Source of the DNA: Fibrobacter sp.
GTDB lineage: Bacteria; Fibrobacterota; Fibrobacteria; Fibrobacterales; Fibrobacteraceae
Assembly (NCBI GenBank): GCA_012515825.1
Contig: JAAYXQ010000104.1
Span: 1-13,932, forward strand
Direction of reading: 5' to 3'
DNA: 13,932 nt
Position 1 is the first letter of the stretch, and the number at the start of each line of letters is the position of its first letter. Shown piece by piece: positions 6,597-13,917 of the stretch. The notes under the pieces are model-generated. The model was not told the DNA's origin and ran no database searches. It was given only the letters and a program-made list of their open reading frames with translations. The position numbers and the translations under genes are program-made.

Positions 6597-8048
6597 CTAT
6601 TTCTTTTGCATTAATGATTCTTGTAATGATTTCAAGATCTGAATATGTTCGCTAATTTTAGAGAATTGAGTATGTATAGCTTCTTGAAGATAATTAAAAT
6701 ACTCAGTATTTAAGAATAAATTATTTTTATTGTTTTTCACTTCTTTATAGAGTTCCTTAAATTCAATCATGGCGCTCGCATTTTTTTCTATTGTAGAAAC
6801 AAGTGTTTGCTTTAGCTCTTCAATTATGGCTTTATTCTTTTTAATCTTTTCTTCATCATTGATTCGAAGAACTCTTGCAGGTAATTTAGCGAAAGGTTCA
6901 AAAGTTTTTCCAAAAGAAGCATTTGTGGTCGCTCTTAGACCTGTTTTTTTAGCGGAAGAATCAATGGAGATACGGCAAACGTTATCTCCCATAAAATTAC
7001 AAATCACTCGCTTTTCTTTTTGCTTCAGTTCGTTGAATGGATTAAACTCTTGATTCGTGCCGATGTAAGCTGCTGGTGTATATAGTGGAATGGATTCCCC
7101 AGCTACCGTAATTGAATATTGAATACATTCAATATTATTGAACAAAATGGTTTCATATACATCTCCATTTGAATTGATCGCATGTTCCACTTCTTGCTTT
7201 AATTGAGTTAAAGACTCCTCCAAGTTGGATATCAAGGGAAATCTATTATATAGCCATTGGGTAAGACTATTTTTAAAACAAGTGGTAATCGTTTCATTTT
7301 GGGCTTTTCTTATCCAAATGGGGGTGCCTAAAAAGAAAGTATCCGTTATATTTGTTTGGCTTCGTCCGTTAAAAAAGGCTATGGTTTTAATGATTAAAGA
7401 GAAGGCAAGCCATTTTTGAATAGAAACATAAACCTGATTTTCATTGCAGCATTCTGCAATTTGACCAATCATTTTCAACGTGTCGTCAGAAAGCTCCACT
7501 GTCTGAATTTTTTTCAACCATTCTATTTGTTCTTCTTTAGTAATCAGAAGGTCGACGGGAGCTATAATATTATTGATGTTGAAATTTTCTTTCAGTAGCT
7601 TTTGAAGAGAATTGACAGAATATATTTCAGGTAACGAAAGAATAAATAAAACTTGATCTGCAATGCCTGCTTCTGCAAGAGAAGCTTCAGGGCGTTCCTT
7701 ACTTGTCATAATCAAAGAACGAGCTGATTTTTCTTGGATGGTAATATTAACGAAATTATTGCATAGAGGATTTTTACTGTCAAAACCTTGGAAAAATACA
7801 ATTTGATAGTCTTCTAAATTTTTAGGAATTTCTTGATATCTTTTGGCAAAAGTTAAGACATTGATGTCTCGGAACATTTGAATGGCTCGTTTTGCAATAA
7901 TATTTTTTCCAGAACCAGAACGACCAAAAATATAAACAGGCTGTTCTGTAAAAAGCGCTAAAAAGGTGAGTTCAAAAATGGATTCTCGATCAAATAGATC
8001 ATTTGATAATATACGGAGTAGCTCCGAAATTCTGGTTTTAATATCCAT
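6597..8048 (-). CDS. RavA/MoxR-like AAA+ family protein with eroded ATPase motifs
   Basis: The length (483 residues) and order match RavA of E. coli (about 500): AAA+ core, an AFFNGRS segment at 224-230 equivalent to the FFSGR of RavA, a following helix with IWIRKAQNETI, then a beta-rich region and a C-terminal helical/coiled-coil region (about 400-483). The nucleotide site is abnormal. Walker A reads GRSGSGKN at 42-49, with Asn where Ser/Thr normally binds magnesium. Walker B reads IVFFQG at 83-88, where MoxR proteins have FLDE. Sensor 1 reads TSKERPE at 115-121, where RavA has an Asn. The usual arginine near ADQVLFI is missing, and the segment between Walker A and B is much shorter. I infer weak or no ATP hydrolysis. 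RavA works with the VWA protein ViaA; none is present here. AGAGGAG five to six bases before the ATG at 8048 supports that start. Confidence 0.75.
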   Translation of the reverse strand: MDIKTRISELLRILSNDLFDRESIFELTFLALFTEQPVYIFGRSGSGKNIIAKRAIQMFRDINVLTFAKRYQEIPKNLEDYQIVFFQGFDSKNPLCNNFVNITIQEKSARSLIMTSKERPEASLAEAGIADQVLFILSLPEIYSVNSLQKLLKENFNINNIIAPVDLLITKEEQIEWLKKIQTVELSDDTLKMIGQIAECCNENQVYVSIQKWLAFSLIIKTIAFFNGRSQTNITDTFFLGTPIWIRKAQNETITTCFKNSLTQWLYNRFPLISNLEESLTQLKQEVEHAINSNGDVYETILFNNIECIQYSITVAGESIPLYTPAAYIGTNQEFNPFNELKQKEKRVICNFMGDNVCRISIDSSAKKTGLRATTNASFGKTFEPFAKLPARVLRINDEEKIKKNKAIIEELKQTLVSTIEKNASAMIEFKELYKEVKNNKNNLFLNTEYFNYLQEAIHTQFSKISEHIQILKSLQESLMQKK

Positions 8049-8066
8049 GATTCTCCTCTATCAAGA

Positions 8067-8079
8067 ATTCTATTAGAAT
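8067..8079. repeat. 13-bp palindrome in the ravA-like leader
   Basis: ATTCTATTAGAAT is a perfect inverted repeat about a central base. It lies 18 bases upstream of the RavA-like start, in the shared region with hemH, and 8089-8100 (ATAAAATTTTAT) is another palindrome. Either could be an operator, but short A/T palindromes are common in DNA of this composition. Confidence 0.2.
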
Positions 8080-8104
8080 CTCTATAATATAAAATTTTAT
8101 TGTT

Positions 8105-8134
8105 TTGAAATAGTTATTTTTTCTACAATAAGAT
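8105..8134 (+). promoter_or_regulatory. Likely hemH promoter
   Basis: TTGAAA (8105-8110) and TAAGAT (8129-8134) are 18 bases apart, and an overlapping TAATAT box lies at 8134-8139. Transcription would start at about 8141-8146. That makes hemH either leaderless from the first ATG or translated from the ATG at 8153. Confidence 0.4.
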
Positions 8135-8140
8135 AATATA

Positions 8141-9115
8141 ATGGACATGGAAATGAAAGAAGGTGTTTTACTTCTGCAATTAGGCTCTCCAAAAGCATAT
8201 ACAACTGAAGCGGTAAAAGAGTATTTACTTTCTTTTTTGGGAGATCCTCACACGCTTGGTTCTCCACCTTTTTTTTGGAATCCTTTGCTTCGTTATATCA
8301 TAGCCCCTTCACGAGCTAAACGATCGGCTCTAAAATATAAAGAGATGTGTGAAATACAGGGTGTAACAGAAATGCCTTTAATTACTCATACAAGAAATTT
8401 TGTGCAAGGGGTGCAGGCTAAATTAAAAGATAGAGCTTTTGTGCGTTATGCCTTTCAGTATGGAGCAAGTCCCTCCATTCAAGAGGCTTTAGATGATTTT
8501 GTAAAAGAAGGTGTTAAGAAGGTAAGGGTGATTCCTCTTTACCCACAACGTTCAGGAGCTACTTCGGTCTCGGCTTTAGATCAATTGAAAGAAAATCGAG
8601 CAAAGTATCCTTCGTTAGATTTTTATGCTTGCCATGGTTTTGCTGATCATCCTGCGTGGATAGAAAATGTTGTTCAAACGATAAAAACGTACGATAAAGA
8701 TTCCTCTTACACTATTTTAATCTCTTGGCACGGCATGCCTCAAAAAAGAATCCGTCTTGGAGACCCGTATGAAAGTGATTGTCAAAAGAGTGTATTAGCG
8801 ATAGAACAAAAATTAGGGCGTTCCGTTTTAGTTTCTTATCAAAGTCGTTTTGGCGTAGGGAAATGGCTCGGCCCTTCTACAAACGATACATTAACGGAAT
8901 TAGGGAAAGCGGGGGCAAAAGTCATAGTCGTTTGTCCTGCTTTTACTGTGGATAATTTAGAAACGTTTCATGAAATCGATATTGAGGCTAAAAAAATCTT
9001 TTTAAATGCTGGAGGGCAAGATTGGCAAAGAGTCCCGTGCCTGAATGCTTCTCCAAAATGGATCACTGATTTTGCAAATCATATTGCATTGGATTTACCG
9101 TGTCAAGAACTATAA
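8141..9115 (+). CDS. hemH: Ferrochelatase
   Basis: The enzyme inserts ferrous iron into protoporphyrin IX (or coproporphyrin III in the alternative route) as a late step of haem synthesis. It has 324 residues, the usual bacterial length. The N-terminus GVLLLQLGSP is the family's opening strand; YGxPSI-like (YGASPSI, 108-113) and PLYPQ (132-136) are conserved. The catalytic region SWHGMP has His197 (most homologues read SFHG), followed by GDPY and a conserved Cys. YQSRFG...WLGP leads to DNLET with the second catalytic residue Glu274. No membrane segment or 2Fe-2S extension is seen. Three in-frame ATGs lie at 8141, 8147 and 8153. Homologues begin near the third, and a promoter ending at about 8141 fits a start at 8153. 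The 3' end overlaps the outer-membrane gene by 16 bases. Confidence 0.95.
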   Translation: MDMEMKEGVLLLQLGSPKAYTTEAVKEYLLSFLGDPHTLGSPPFFWNPLLRYIIAPSRAKRSALKYKEMCEIQGVTEMPLITHTRNFVQGVQAKLKDRAFVRYAFQYGASPSIQEALDDFVKEGVKKVRVIPLYPQRSGATSVSALDQLKENRAKYPSLDFYACHGFADHPAWIENVVQTIKTYDKDSSYTILISWHGMPQKRIRLGDPYESDCQKSVLAIEQKLGRSVLVSYQSRFGVGKWLGPSTNDTLTELGKAGAKVIVVCPAFTVDNLETFHEIDIEAKKIFLNAGGQDWQRVPCLNASPKWITDFANHIALDLPCQEL

Positions 9116-10176
9116 ACGTTGTCCTTTTAGGCTTATCTTTTTTATTGATCTCTCCATTGCTTGTGAAAGCAGAAGAGTTTCAACGTTGGAGTGCTTTACC
9201 TGTTTTGGGGTATTCTGAAGAAACTAAATGGCAGTACGGTGCAATTGCTTTACTTTTTTTTAAGCCCGAGTCCAAAGGCATTCCTGGCTCTTCATTAGAT
9301 TTCAGTGTAATTGGAACAACTAGAAAACAGCTACAAGTAATGACATCTCCAGACCTTTATTTATGGCATGGGCAAATACATATCGATTTGGAACTAGTCT
9401 ATTGGAATTGGATCGCTCATTACTTTGGAATAGGAAATAATCCTGATGTCGATGAATATTTAACCTATGACATGACTCGTTATAGACTTAGAATCCCAGC
9501 TGAAACAAAGCTCTTTTTACCTTCTTCATTGTCTTTTATGAAGTATGGCGCTTTAGCTCATATCGAATATAGAGATATTGATTTTAGACAAAAAGAAAGT
9601 GATTTGAGCGAACCATCTACAACAGGAGGTTGGCTAACGGGTTTGGGCTATACACTTTCTTTAGATACTAGAGATCATCCTGTATTACCATCACACGGAT
9701 TTTATGCTTATTGGCAGCAGGTTTTTTACAATAATGCTTTTGGAGACTCTTCTTATATTTTTCAAGAGCTCGATTTAAGAGGGTACACTTACTTGTTCTG
9801 GAAGACCTCTCTTGCTCTAGGAGCTCTTTATCAAATGACTTTTGGTGACGTTCCTTTTGATCAACTAGCGATGCCTGATGGCACTAAACGTTTCCGAGGC
9901 GTGGAGCGAGGTGTTTTTAGAGATCGACAAGCTTTTGTGTGGCAAGCTGAATTACGTCGTCCTCTTTTCTGGCGCCTAGCGGGGACTATCTTTTATGAAA
10001 CAACAAAAGTGGGCCCTTATTTTGGAGCTTTATATAGAGAAAAATGGCACCATGCTTTTGGGTTTGGAGGACGTTTAGCTTTAAATAAAAAAGAGCGCGT
10101 TTTCGCGCGCTGTGATTTTTCTTTAATTGATGGAAAACATTTGGGAATGAGTATTTATATTCGCGAAGCGTTCTAA
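9100..10176 (+). CDS. Omp85-type outer-membrane beta-barrel protein (surface antigen D15 domain only)
   Basis: The product has 358 residues. A signal peptide occupies about 1-24 (hydrophobic core, VKA before the cut), and the protein ends in Phe (REAF), the outer-membrane assembly signal. The C-terminal half matches the bacterial surface antigen barrel: LDTRDHPVLPSHGFY (about 188-202), a strand rich in aromatic residues, then KRFRGVERGVFRDRQAF, which corresponds to the conserved VRGY loop of Omp85 proteins, then ELRRPLFWRLAG and GFGGRLAL. There are no POTRA repeats, so this is a stand-alone barrel of the BamA/TamA superfamily, not BamA itself. The start is GTG at 9100, inside hemH; the signal peptide would be lost if it began much later. 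Co-transcription with hemH is likely. The cargo or role is unknown; haem or porphyrin export is speculation from context only. Confidence 0.85.
   Translation: MSRTINVVLLGLSFLLISPLLVKAEEFQRWSALPVLGYSEETKWQYGAIALLFFKPESKGIPGSSLDFSVIGTTRKQLQVMTSPDLYLWHGQIHIDLELVYWNWIAHYFGIGNNPDVDEYLTYDMTRYRLRIPAETKLFLPSSLSFMKYGALAHIEYRDIDFRQKESDLSEPSTTGGWLTGLGYTLSLDTRDHPVLPSHGFYAYWQQVFYNNAFGDSSYIFQELDLRGYTYLFWKTSLALGALYQMTFGDVPFDQLAMPDGTKRFRGVERGVFRDRQAFVWQAELRRPLFWRLAGTIFYETTKVGPYFGALYREKWHHAFGFGGRLALNKKERVFARCDFSLIDGKHLGMSIYIREAF
10094..10111 (-). terminator. Terminator of nuoA inside the convergent barrel gene
   Basis: Read on the minus strand, AGCGCG, a 6-base loop and CGCGCT form a pure G/C stem, followed by CTTTTTTATTT. 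This is a standard intrinsic terminator about 70 bases after the nuoA stop. It lies inside the 3' coding region of the Omp85 gene, where the codons spell KKERVFARC. Confidence 0.65.
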
Positions 10177-10180
10177 ATAC

Positions 10181-10573
10181 TTAGTCTTTTAATGTAGCCC
10201 AATCTAATACGCCTTTTTTATAAAGGTAAAAATAGCCGCCTTCCAGGATAAACAAGAACCCTAGAAGGATAAAGAAGAGATCCCAGCCCCCTTTCAAAAA
10301 CTGAATGGTCCAAGGATAAAGAAAAGCTACTTCTAAATCGAATACAAGAAAAAGCATGGCGACTAGATAGTATTTTACAGGATAACGATCGTTTGCTGTT
10401 CCTGAAACGTGCGCTAATCCACATTCGTAAGCGGAACCCTTAATAAGAGTGCGTTTAATACGACCTGGGTGTAGTAGCCAGTTAGCAAAAAGAAGAATAA
10501 ATGGTACTCCAAGTGCAATTATTGTGAGTACTGTCACAGCAAAAGTAGTGTCAAAAATAGCAATGTTACTCAT
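10181..10573 (-). CDS. nuoA: NADH-quinone oxidoreductase subunit A
   Basis: NuoA is a small membrane subunit of respiratory complex I. The 130-residue product has three membrane helices (about 10-34, 66-90 and 98-118). It carries the family hallmarks: YECG at 49-52 in the first loop, PVKYYLVAMLFLVFDLE with the conserved acidic pair Asp79/Glu81, and FLYPW. In most bacteria nuoA opens a nuoABCD... operon with nuoB directly after it. Here the next gene downstream, 4 bases away, runs the other way, so nuoA is a single-gene unit with its own terminator. The start ATG at 10573 has no clear Shine-Dalgarno. The gene is intact, so complex I genes are expected elsewhere. Confidence 0.95.
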   Translation of the reverse strand: MSNIAIFDTTFAVTVLTIIALGVPFILLFANWLLHPGRIKRTLIKGSAYECGLAHVSGTANDRYPVKYYLVAMLFLVFDLEVAFLYPWTIQFLKGGWDLFFILLGFLFILEGGYFYLYKKGVLDWATLKD

Positions 10574-10607
10574 ATTGTAAAAATAGTAAAAAAGTTGATA
10601 AACAATA

Positions 10608-10623
10608 GTTATTTTTCAATAAC
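10608..10623. repeat. Inverted repeat between nuoA and the FISUMP lipoprotein gene
   Basis: GTTATT (10608-10613) and AATAAC (10618-10623) flank TTTC in the 67-base divergent spacer. AACAAT also occurs twice, at 10601 and 10621. The position, about 18 bases before the ATG at 10641, suits an operator or 5' hairpin. No convincing -35/-10 pair stands out. Confidence 0.25.
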
Positions 10624-10640
10624 AATGTATTTTTATAGGC

Positions 10641-11549
10641 ATGAAAATGAAAGTATTTAGCTTATTATTATTAAGTTTCTCCCTTTTTTTAAGTGCTTGT
10701 CTTTTTGATAGCGAAACAGAAGAAGATGATGTAAAATCCTCTTCTTCTACAGAGGTTGTTTCATCATCCTCATCTTCTTCCATAAAAGTAACGTCATCCA
10801 GTAGTACTGGAACAACAAGTAAGTCATCTAGTAGTGGTGAAGTGATTAAATCTTCTTCAAGTTCTGTACCAAAGGAATCTAGCAGTTCCCAATGGGTAGA
10901 GTATCCCTACTACAGCAGCGGTATATTTTGCTTCACAGAAGGCTGTGAGGATAACTTGTCTTCTTCTTCAGAGGCCCCTTCTTCCTCCTCGGTAAACAGC
11001 TCTTCTTCGGTGATTATACCTTCCTCCTCTTCTATATTGCAGGGAGATGGAGTGATTGAAGATGGAGTGATGGTCGATAAAAGAGATAATCAAACTTATG
11101 AAATCATCACCTTAAACGATAAGATTTGGATGGCTCAAAACATTGGTTTTGAAACGCCATCAGGTAGCTTCTGTTATGAAGATAAAGAAACAAACTGTGA
11201 TGTTTATGGGCGTTTGTATGTACATGAAGCTGCTTTATTAGCTTGTCCAGGTGGCTGGCATCTTGCCACTAGGTCTGAGTTTGAAGCAGCTATGCAAGAG
11301 CCTACATTTATTTGGAACTATAACGGAAGAATGAGTAATAATTCTTATAACTTCCTTGATGGTATGGGCTTTAATTGGGCTTCTGGAACTATGGATAGTG
11401 CAGATAAAGATAACTGTGACGGATCAACCAATTGCAGCCTTATCTTTGTCCAAAAGAACCCAGATTCTGAGTTTGCTGCAGATCCAGCTTTATTCTTCCA
11501 AAAAGACTATAAAACAAAGGGCTTTAGTGTTCGTTGTGTGAAAAACTAA
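10641..11549 (+). CDS. Lipoprotein with serine-rich linker and FISUMP domain
   Basis: The 302-residue product starts with a lipoprotein signal: basic MKMK, a Leu/Phe-rich core, and the lipobox LSAC with Cys20 as the lipidated residue, so it is anchored to a membrane. Residues 30-132 are a linker made of runs of serine, written with all six serine codons, which argues for selection on the protein rather than DNA slippage. A short CFTEGC pair (Cys97, Cys102) interrupts the linker. Residues 140-302 are a FISUMP domain: IWMAQNIG, SFCYE, NCDVYGRLY, ACPGGWHLATRSEF, a GF-W segment, and GFSVRCVKN at the end, with six cysteines in the domain likely to form disulfides. FISUMP proteins form large paralogous families in Fibrobacter; their biochemical function is not established. 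Starts at 10641 and 10647 are both possible. Confidence 0.93.
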   Translation: MKMKVFSLLLLSFSLFLSACLFDSETEEDDVKSSSSTEVVSSSSSSSIKVTSSSSTGTTSKSSSSGEVIKSSSSSVPKESSSSQWVEYPYYSSGIFCFTEGCEDNLSSSSEAPSSSSVNSSSSVIIPSSSSILQGDGVIEDGVMVDKRDNQTYEIITLNDKIWMAQNIGFETPSGSFCYEDKETNCDVYGRLYVHEAALLACPGGWHLATRSEFEAAMQEPTFIWNYNGRMSNNSYNFLDGMGFNWASGTMDSADKDNCDGSTNCSLIFVQKNPDSEFAADPALFFQKDYKTKGFSVRCVKN

Positions 11550-11570
11550 ACGCTTTCTCTAAACTTGCTT

Positions 11571-11599
11571 AACGCTCCATTTTTTCATAATGGAGCGTT
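11571..11599 (+). terminator. Intrinsic terminator after the FISUMP gene
   Basis: AACGCTCCAT and ATGGAGCGTT form a perfect 10-bp stem with a 9-base loop, followed by TTTCTTTTATTT. It begins 21 bases after the stop at 11549. On the minus strand no T-run follows, so it serves mainly the plus-strand gene and sits just before the end of uvrC. Confidence 0.9.
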
Positions 11600-11605
11600 T
11601 TTCTT

Positions 11606-13432
11606 TTATTTCTCTTTATATTCACTTATCGTTTTGTAAATAACTAGACTTTTTTTCTTACCTAAAAGGATCTCTAGATCTTCTTTTGGGGCTTTTAAGA
11701 AAGCCTCTCTACTGCGATATTTTGATAGAATCTTTTTTCTTGTGGCTGTTCCTATGCCAGGTAAGGAAAGCCATTCCACTTTTAGATCTAAGATTCTTTT
11801 TGATCTTTGATAAGTAATTGCAAAACGATGAGCTTCATCTCGGACTTTTTGAAGTAATTGAAGAGCGGGGCTTTGTCGGCGTAGTATTTTAGAGGGAGTA
11901 TTTCCAGGAAAAACAATTTCTTCAAGTCTTTTAGCTAAGCCAATTAAAGGAACATCGGGTTCATTAAGTTCTCTAAGAATACTTGCCGTCGCTTCCACTT
12001 GGCCTTTTCCACCGTCCATAACAAATAAATCAGGCATAGGAATATTTTCCTTATGTAACCGCTCGATTCTACGAGTTAAGACTTCTCTCATGCTTGCAAA
12101 ATCATCGACTCCAGAAACACTCTTGATTATAAATTTGCGATAATTTGATTTATCTGGTTTACCATTTTTAAAAGATACTAAGCTCGCAACAGTGTGGGTG
12201 CCTGCGAGGTGAGAAATATCAACGCACTCAATACGAAAAGGGGTGTTCTTTAATTGAAGCTCTTGCTGCAAAGTAAAAACACTTTGCTCTACATCATCAT
12301 ATTTTTGGATGGAAGCAATCATTTCTACTAAAAGCATTTCTGCATTCGCTTGCGCTAGTTTAAGAAAACCCAGTTTTTCTCCTCGCTGGGGTCGTATAAT
12401 CGAAACCTTATGTTTTGCTTTTGCTGAAAGCGCTTCTTCTAGTAGAGTATGATCTTCAGGAAGTTCCGTGTCAATCGCAATTTCTTTTGGAATTTCTTCA
12501 TTATCAAAATACCAAGAACCAATCATTTCTTCTAAAATTTCAGATTCACTTTGCTCAAGATTGCACTCTAAATTAAAATGGCGACGTCCATAGAAAACGC
12601 CTGCACGATATTCTAAAATCACTGCGGTAGAAAGCTTCTGATGCCTTTTTACAGAAATAACATCAAGTGTTAGCGAGGCATCTGAAACATCTGCTTTTTG
12701 GCGAGAATTTAAGGCTTTTACAGCGTTAATGGCATCTCTTTTTTTAGAAGCGGTTTCGAAGTCTAGTTTAAGACTGGCTTCTTCCATTTCACGTTCCCAT
12801 TCGCTAATTAAATCGTTCCTTTTCCCTTCAAGTAAAAGCGTAACGTCATGAACACCTTTACTGTATTCTTCTTGAGAACATAAGCCCGCACAGGGAGCTG
12901 CACAGCGCCCAATATGATAGTTTAAGCAAGGTCGAATAACGTCTTTACCAGGAAGCTTTAGATGACATTCTCTAATATGAAACAAACGAGCGGCAATATC
13001 GACTAAATGATGAATGGCTCGACTATTTAGAAAAGGACCAAAATAAAGGTTCCCATCGGAGCGAATAGAACGAGTTAAAATGAGCCTTGGAAATGGTTCG
13101 CGGACAGTGAGAACTAAATAGGGAAAATGTTTGTCATCTTTTAAGCGAACATTATAAATTGGAATATGTTTTTTTATTAAAGTGGCTTCGAGAATTAAAG
13201 CTTCTGCCTCAGTTTCTGTAATAATCCATTCAATATCATGGATATGGGGAAGCATTAAACTGGCGGCCCTGTGCCCATTTTTTTCTCGTCCATCAAAATA
13301 ACTACGAACCCGATTTTTTAAAACTTTTGCTTTTCCAATGTAAATAATCTCACCATCAGCATTTTTCATAATATAAACGCCTGGTTTTGCTGGTAGTTGA
13401 GATAAACGTTCTTCTAGTGCAAAAGTTTTCAT
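11606..13432 (-). CDS. uvrC: Excinuclease ABC subunit C
   Basis: UvrC makes both incisions around bulky DNA lesions in nucleotide excision repair, working with UvrA and UvrB. The 608 residues are the usual length with all domains in order. The GIY-YIG nuclease domain lies at about 12-95 (GVY at 18-20, YIGK at 31-34, Arg41). Four cysteines at 156, 169, 177 and 181 have the C-x12-C-x7-C-x3-C spacing of the iron-sulfur site. A UvrB-binding UVR motif lies near 206-241. The RNase H-like second nuclease has CVDISHLAG, LFVMDGGKGQ and RDEAHRFA. A helix-hairpin-helix region (LPGIGTATRKKIL) lies near the C-terminus. The start is ATG at 13432, matching homologues; there is no clear Shine-Dalgarno. It is divergent from the ZapB-like gene. 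Confidence 0.97.
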   Translation of the reverse strand: MKTFALEERLSQLPAKPGVYIMKNADGEIIYIGKAKVLKNRVRSYFDGREKNGHRAASLMLPHIHDIEWIITETEAEALILEATLIKKHIPIYNVRLKDDKHFPYLVLTVREPFPRLILTRSIRSDGNLYFGPFLNSRAIHHLVDIAARLFHIRECHLKLPGKDVIRPCLNYHIGRCAAPCAGLCSQEEYSKGVHDVTLLLEGKRNDLISEWEREMEEASLKLDFETASKKRDAINAVKALNSRQKADVSDASLTLDVISVKRHQKLSTAVILEYRAGVFYGRRHFNLECNLEQSESEILEEMIGSWYFDNEEIPKEIAIDTELPEDHTLLEEALSAKAKHKVSIIRPQRGEKLGFLKLAQANAEMLLVEMIASIQKYDDVEQSVFTLQQELQLKNTPFRIECVDISHLAGTHTVASLVSFKNGKPDKSNYRKFIIKSVSGVDDFASMREVLTRRIERLHKENIPMPDLFVMDGGKGQVEATASILRELNEPDVPLIGLAKRLEEIVFPGNTPSKILRRQSPALQLLQKVRDEAHRFAITYQRSKRILDLKVEWLSLPGIGTATRKKILSKYRSREAFLKAPKEDLEILLGKKKSLVIYKTISEYKEK

Positions 13433-13479
13433 AATGTAGATGAGATAAAGCTAAATAAAAAAATAATATGGCTTCTTTA

Positions 13480-13508
13480 TTTTTAACTATTTTATATTAG
13501 AATATGAT
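13480..13508 (+). promoter_or_regulatory. Possible promoter of the ZapB-like gene
   Basis: TATGAT (13503-13508) is a good -10 box placed about 30 bases before the ATG at 13539. The -35 position at 17-base spacing reads TTTTTA, which is poor. The 106-base spacer with uvrC is very A/T-rich and shows nothing else clear. Confidence 0.3.
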
Positions 13509-13538
13509 AAAAAAGATTCTTTTAACCTGGAGTTTTAA

Positions 13539-13916
13539 ATGAATTTGGAAAATATTGATCTTCTTACACAAAAAGTAGAGAGAGTGCTTGAAGTTATTCG
13601 TGTTTTAAGGGCAGAAAAAGCTCAAATGGAGTCAAAAATCCAAAGTTTTGATTCCGTACTCGCTCAAAAAGATGAAGAAATTGCCATGTTGAAAAGTAGT
13701 TTGGAAGAACGTAGTGTTGAATTAACATCATTAAATGATACAGTGAAAAATCAAGAGGAAGAAATTCAATTAGCTCAAGAACGTTTTCAACAGCTGTTAA
13801 GTACTATTGAAGCAGAACTTGGCACGGAAATTTCTATCGCTCCTTCAGAGCAAGATTCTTCTTCTGTTCCAAATGAACAGCAAGAGGAGGCGCCGCAAAG
13901 CGATTTTTTCTCTTAA
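13539..13916 (+). CDS. ZapB-like coiled-coil protein
   Basis: The product has 125 residues. Residues 1-95 are an uninterrupted heptad-rich coiled coil that opens with NIDLLTQKVERVLEVIRVLRAEK. This opening resembles small coiled-coil cell-division proteins of the ZapB type, which join the Z-ring through ZapA. The remaining 30 residues form an acidic, Ser/Gln-rich disordered tail ending DFFS, which classical ZapB (about 80 residues) lacks. It has no signal peptide or membrane segment and is probably cytoplasmic. TGGAG six to seven bases before the ATG supports the start. A zapA gene might follow outside the window; this is only a guess. Coiled coils resemble each other by composition, so the division role is an inference. 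Confidence 0.7.
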   Translation: MNLENIDLLTQKVERVLEVIRVLRAEKAQMESKIQSFDSVLAQKDEEIAMLKSSLEERSVELTSLNDTVKNQEEEIQLAQERFQQLLSTIEAELGTEISIAPSEQDSSSVPNEQQEEAPQSDFFS

Positions 13917-13917
13917 A

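Noticed and set aside
6618..6640. Hairpin TCTTG/CAAGA at the third convergent junction
   Set aside because: Only 5-6 A/T-rich pairs with a long loop and no T-run; indistinguishable from chance.
6769..7598. Plus-strand frames opposite the RavA-like gene
   Set aside because: Short antisense frames without initiation signals; the minus-strand protein explains the sequence.
10094..10111. Plus-strand terminator inside the Omp85 gene
   Set aside because: A plus-strand stop here would truncate the mRNA of an intact gene. The T-run is longer and closer on the minus strand, where it suits nuoA.
10983..11036. Microsatellite-like TCTTC repeats as a phase-variation tract
   Set aside because: The serine runs are written with mixed codons and no perfect repeat is long enough to slip readily.
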